DNA of 7,468 bases from the NCBI GenBank assembly GCA_031278495.1, contig JAITKG010000040.1, forward strand, positions 1 to 7,468, given 5' to 3'. The notes beneath the pieces are model-generated. The model worked only from the letters and a program-made list of their open reading frames with translations. It ran no database searches and was not told where the DNA came from. This DNA is from Prevotellaceae bacterium (GTDB lineage Bacteria > Bacteroidota > Bacteroidia > Bacteroidales > UBA932). This document shows positions 7,169-7,468 of the stretch, one piece after another (the stretch's first letter is position 1; each line of letters opens with the position of its first letter). A program made the translations under genes and the position numbers.

Positions 7169-7200
7169 GATTTAAAGATTCAAAGATTTAAAGATTTAAG
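7169..7200. repeat. Four tandem 8-bp repeats after the regulator gene
   Basis: The units GATTTAAA (7169-7176), GATTCAAA (7177-7184), GATTTAAA (7185-7192) and GATTTAAG (7193-7200) are contiguous and differ by at most one base from GATTTAAA. The array starts two bases after the stop codon. Read on the other strand it has the AAATCTTT unit seen at 6244-6267, so the regulator gene is bracketed by inverted copies of one repeat type. Confidence 0.75.
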
Positions 7201-7253
7201 ATAGCGCTACGTTGCGGCTTATAATTTACGGCTAAACATGCCTTACGACTAAA

Positions 7254-7282
7254 TAGTATTTTATTATCCGAAAATAATACTA
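7254..7282. terminator. AT-rich hairpin, possible terminator of the regulator transcript
   Basis: TAGTATT (7254-7260) pairs perfectly with AATACTA (7276-7282), with TTT/AAA pairing possible further in past a mismatch. It lies 87 bases after the regulator stop. It is nearly all A-T and has no T-run after it, so terminator function is a weak inference from its position. Confidence 0.35.
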
Positions 7283-7302
7283 TGTTAATATTCTTCCTTC
7301 CG

Positions 7303-7320
7303 TTTTGTTTGCAAACAAAA
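7303..7320. repeat. 18-bp perfect palindrome
   Basis: TTTTGTTTGCAAACAAAA reads the same on both strands. As RNA it would form a 7-bp stem with a TGCA loop, followed by further A residues on the + strand and by CGG on the - strand. On the - strand a run of seven T precedes GTTTG, so the arrangement does not look like a classical terminator. A binding site for a dimeric protein is an equal possibility. Confidence 0.5.
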
Positions 7321-7367
7321 AAACGCCGGTCATTATCTGTTGATATACTACTATTTACTGGTGTTGT

Positions 7368-7468
7368 TTGCCAGCCGGAACAGGGAAAGAACCGTTCCCA
7401 TTTTCATTAGGAAAATGTTAAATGCTGGTAATTCTTCCCTGTTTTTCTTCTTTGCCTCCCTGTTCCGG
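7368..7468 (+). other. Possible structured RNA with two exclusive folds, or one end of a palindromic repeat; cut by window edge
   Basis: Fold A is a three-way junction. P1 is TTGCCAGC/GCTGGTAA (7368-7375 with 7424-7431, one G-U pair). P2 is GGAAC/GTTCC (7377-7381 with 7394-7398). P3 is CATTTTC/GAAAATG (7399-7405 with 7411-7417), directly abutting P2. Fold B pairs CCGGAACAGGGA (7375-7386) perfectly with TCCCTGTTCCGG (7457-7468), which disrupts P1 and P2. A third option pairs 7379-7387 with 7435-7443 (AACAGGGAA/TTCCCTGTT). It matches no riboswitch class I recognise. The window stops exactly at the end of the right arm, so a longer inverted repeat cannot be excluded. Confidence 0.35.

Larger units (their letters stand above)
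7201..7468. other. Intergenic tail without a supported gene, rich in symmetric elements
   Basis: No complete gene is supported here. The stretch holds a near-perfect 11-base direct repeat, TTACGGCTAAA (7226-7236) and TTACGACTAAA (7243-7253). It also holds the hairpin at 7254-7282, the palindrome at 7303-7320 and the inverted-repeat region at 7368-7468, each listed separately. No good TAnnTTTG promoter was seen on the + strand. Short frames on both strands run off the right edge, so a gene may begin or end just outside. Confidence 0.55.

Noticed and set aside
7169..7200. The period-8 array as a CRISPR array
   Set aside because: Units are 8 bases long and contiguous, with no spacers and no cas genes nearby.
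7415..7468. + strand ATG opening MLNAGNSSLFFFFASLFR, open at the window edge
   Set aside because: Only 18 codons are visible, it sits inside strong inverted repeats, and the hydrophobic run simply reflects a pyrimidine-rich stretch. It could be a gene start but is not supported.
7351..7468. - strand frame of about 38 codons entering from the right edge and ending at a TAG (complement of 7351-7353), C-terminus MKMGTVLSLFRLANNTSK
   Set aside because: A stop-free run of this length is common by chance and the sequence is unrecognised; more sequence to the right would be needed.

Overview
The window looks like part of the chromosome of an anaerobic member of the Bacteroidetes, probably Bacteroidales-like. 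Two promoters fit the Bacteroidetes -7 consensus TAnnTTTG (TATATTTG before the oxidoreductase gene, TATTTTTG before the reductase gene). None of the three visible start codons has a Shine-Dalgarno sequence. The first gene is a FISUMP-type surface protein, and the central metabolic gene is a strictly anaerobic pyruvate:ferredoxin oxidoreductase. The species cannot be named from the sequence alone.

Layout, all genes on the + strand: (1) 1-837, the 3' end of a cysteine-rich, probably exported FISUMP-domain protein whose N-terminus lies outside the window. (2) 838-1184, a gap of about 350 bases with two hairpins just after the FISUMP stop, a GC-rich hairpin near 1050, and a promoter that overlaps a perfect 10+10 bp inverted repeat. 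(3) 1185-4709, a complete single-chain pyruvate:ferredoxin/flavodoxin oxidoreductase (nifJ/por type, 1174 aa). (4) 4710-4882, a short tandem repeat, a terminator-like hairpin and a second promoter. (5) 4883-6244, an aldo/keto reductase with a predicted twin-arginine signal and a C-terminal domain for two [4Fe-4S] clusters. (6) 6280-7167, an AraC-family regulator with a cupin-like sensor domain, 35 bases after the reductase and probably co-transcribed with it. (7) 7168-7468, a non-coding tail with tandem 8-bp repeats, a hairpin, an 18-bp perfect palindrome, and at the right edge a 12-bp perfect inverted repeat that competes with a possible three-way-junction fold.

Functionally, the oxidoreductase turns pyruvate and CoA into acetyl-CoA and reduced ferredoxin. 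The neighbouring iron-sulfur reductase is another redox enzyme but has its own promoter, so the two are neighbours rather than a clear operon. The AraC-type protein is the obvious candidate regulator of the reductase. All three complete genes belong to well-known families. The less ordinary material lies in the intergenic DNA: period-8 repeats bracketing the regulator in opposite orientation, the symmetric element on the nifJ promoter, and the folded right edge. I found no clear evidence of an undescribed multi-gene system, CRISPR array, tRNA, rRNA or insertion sequence.
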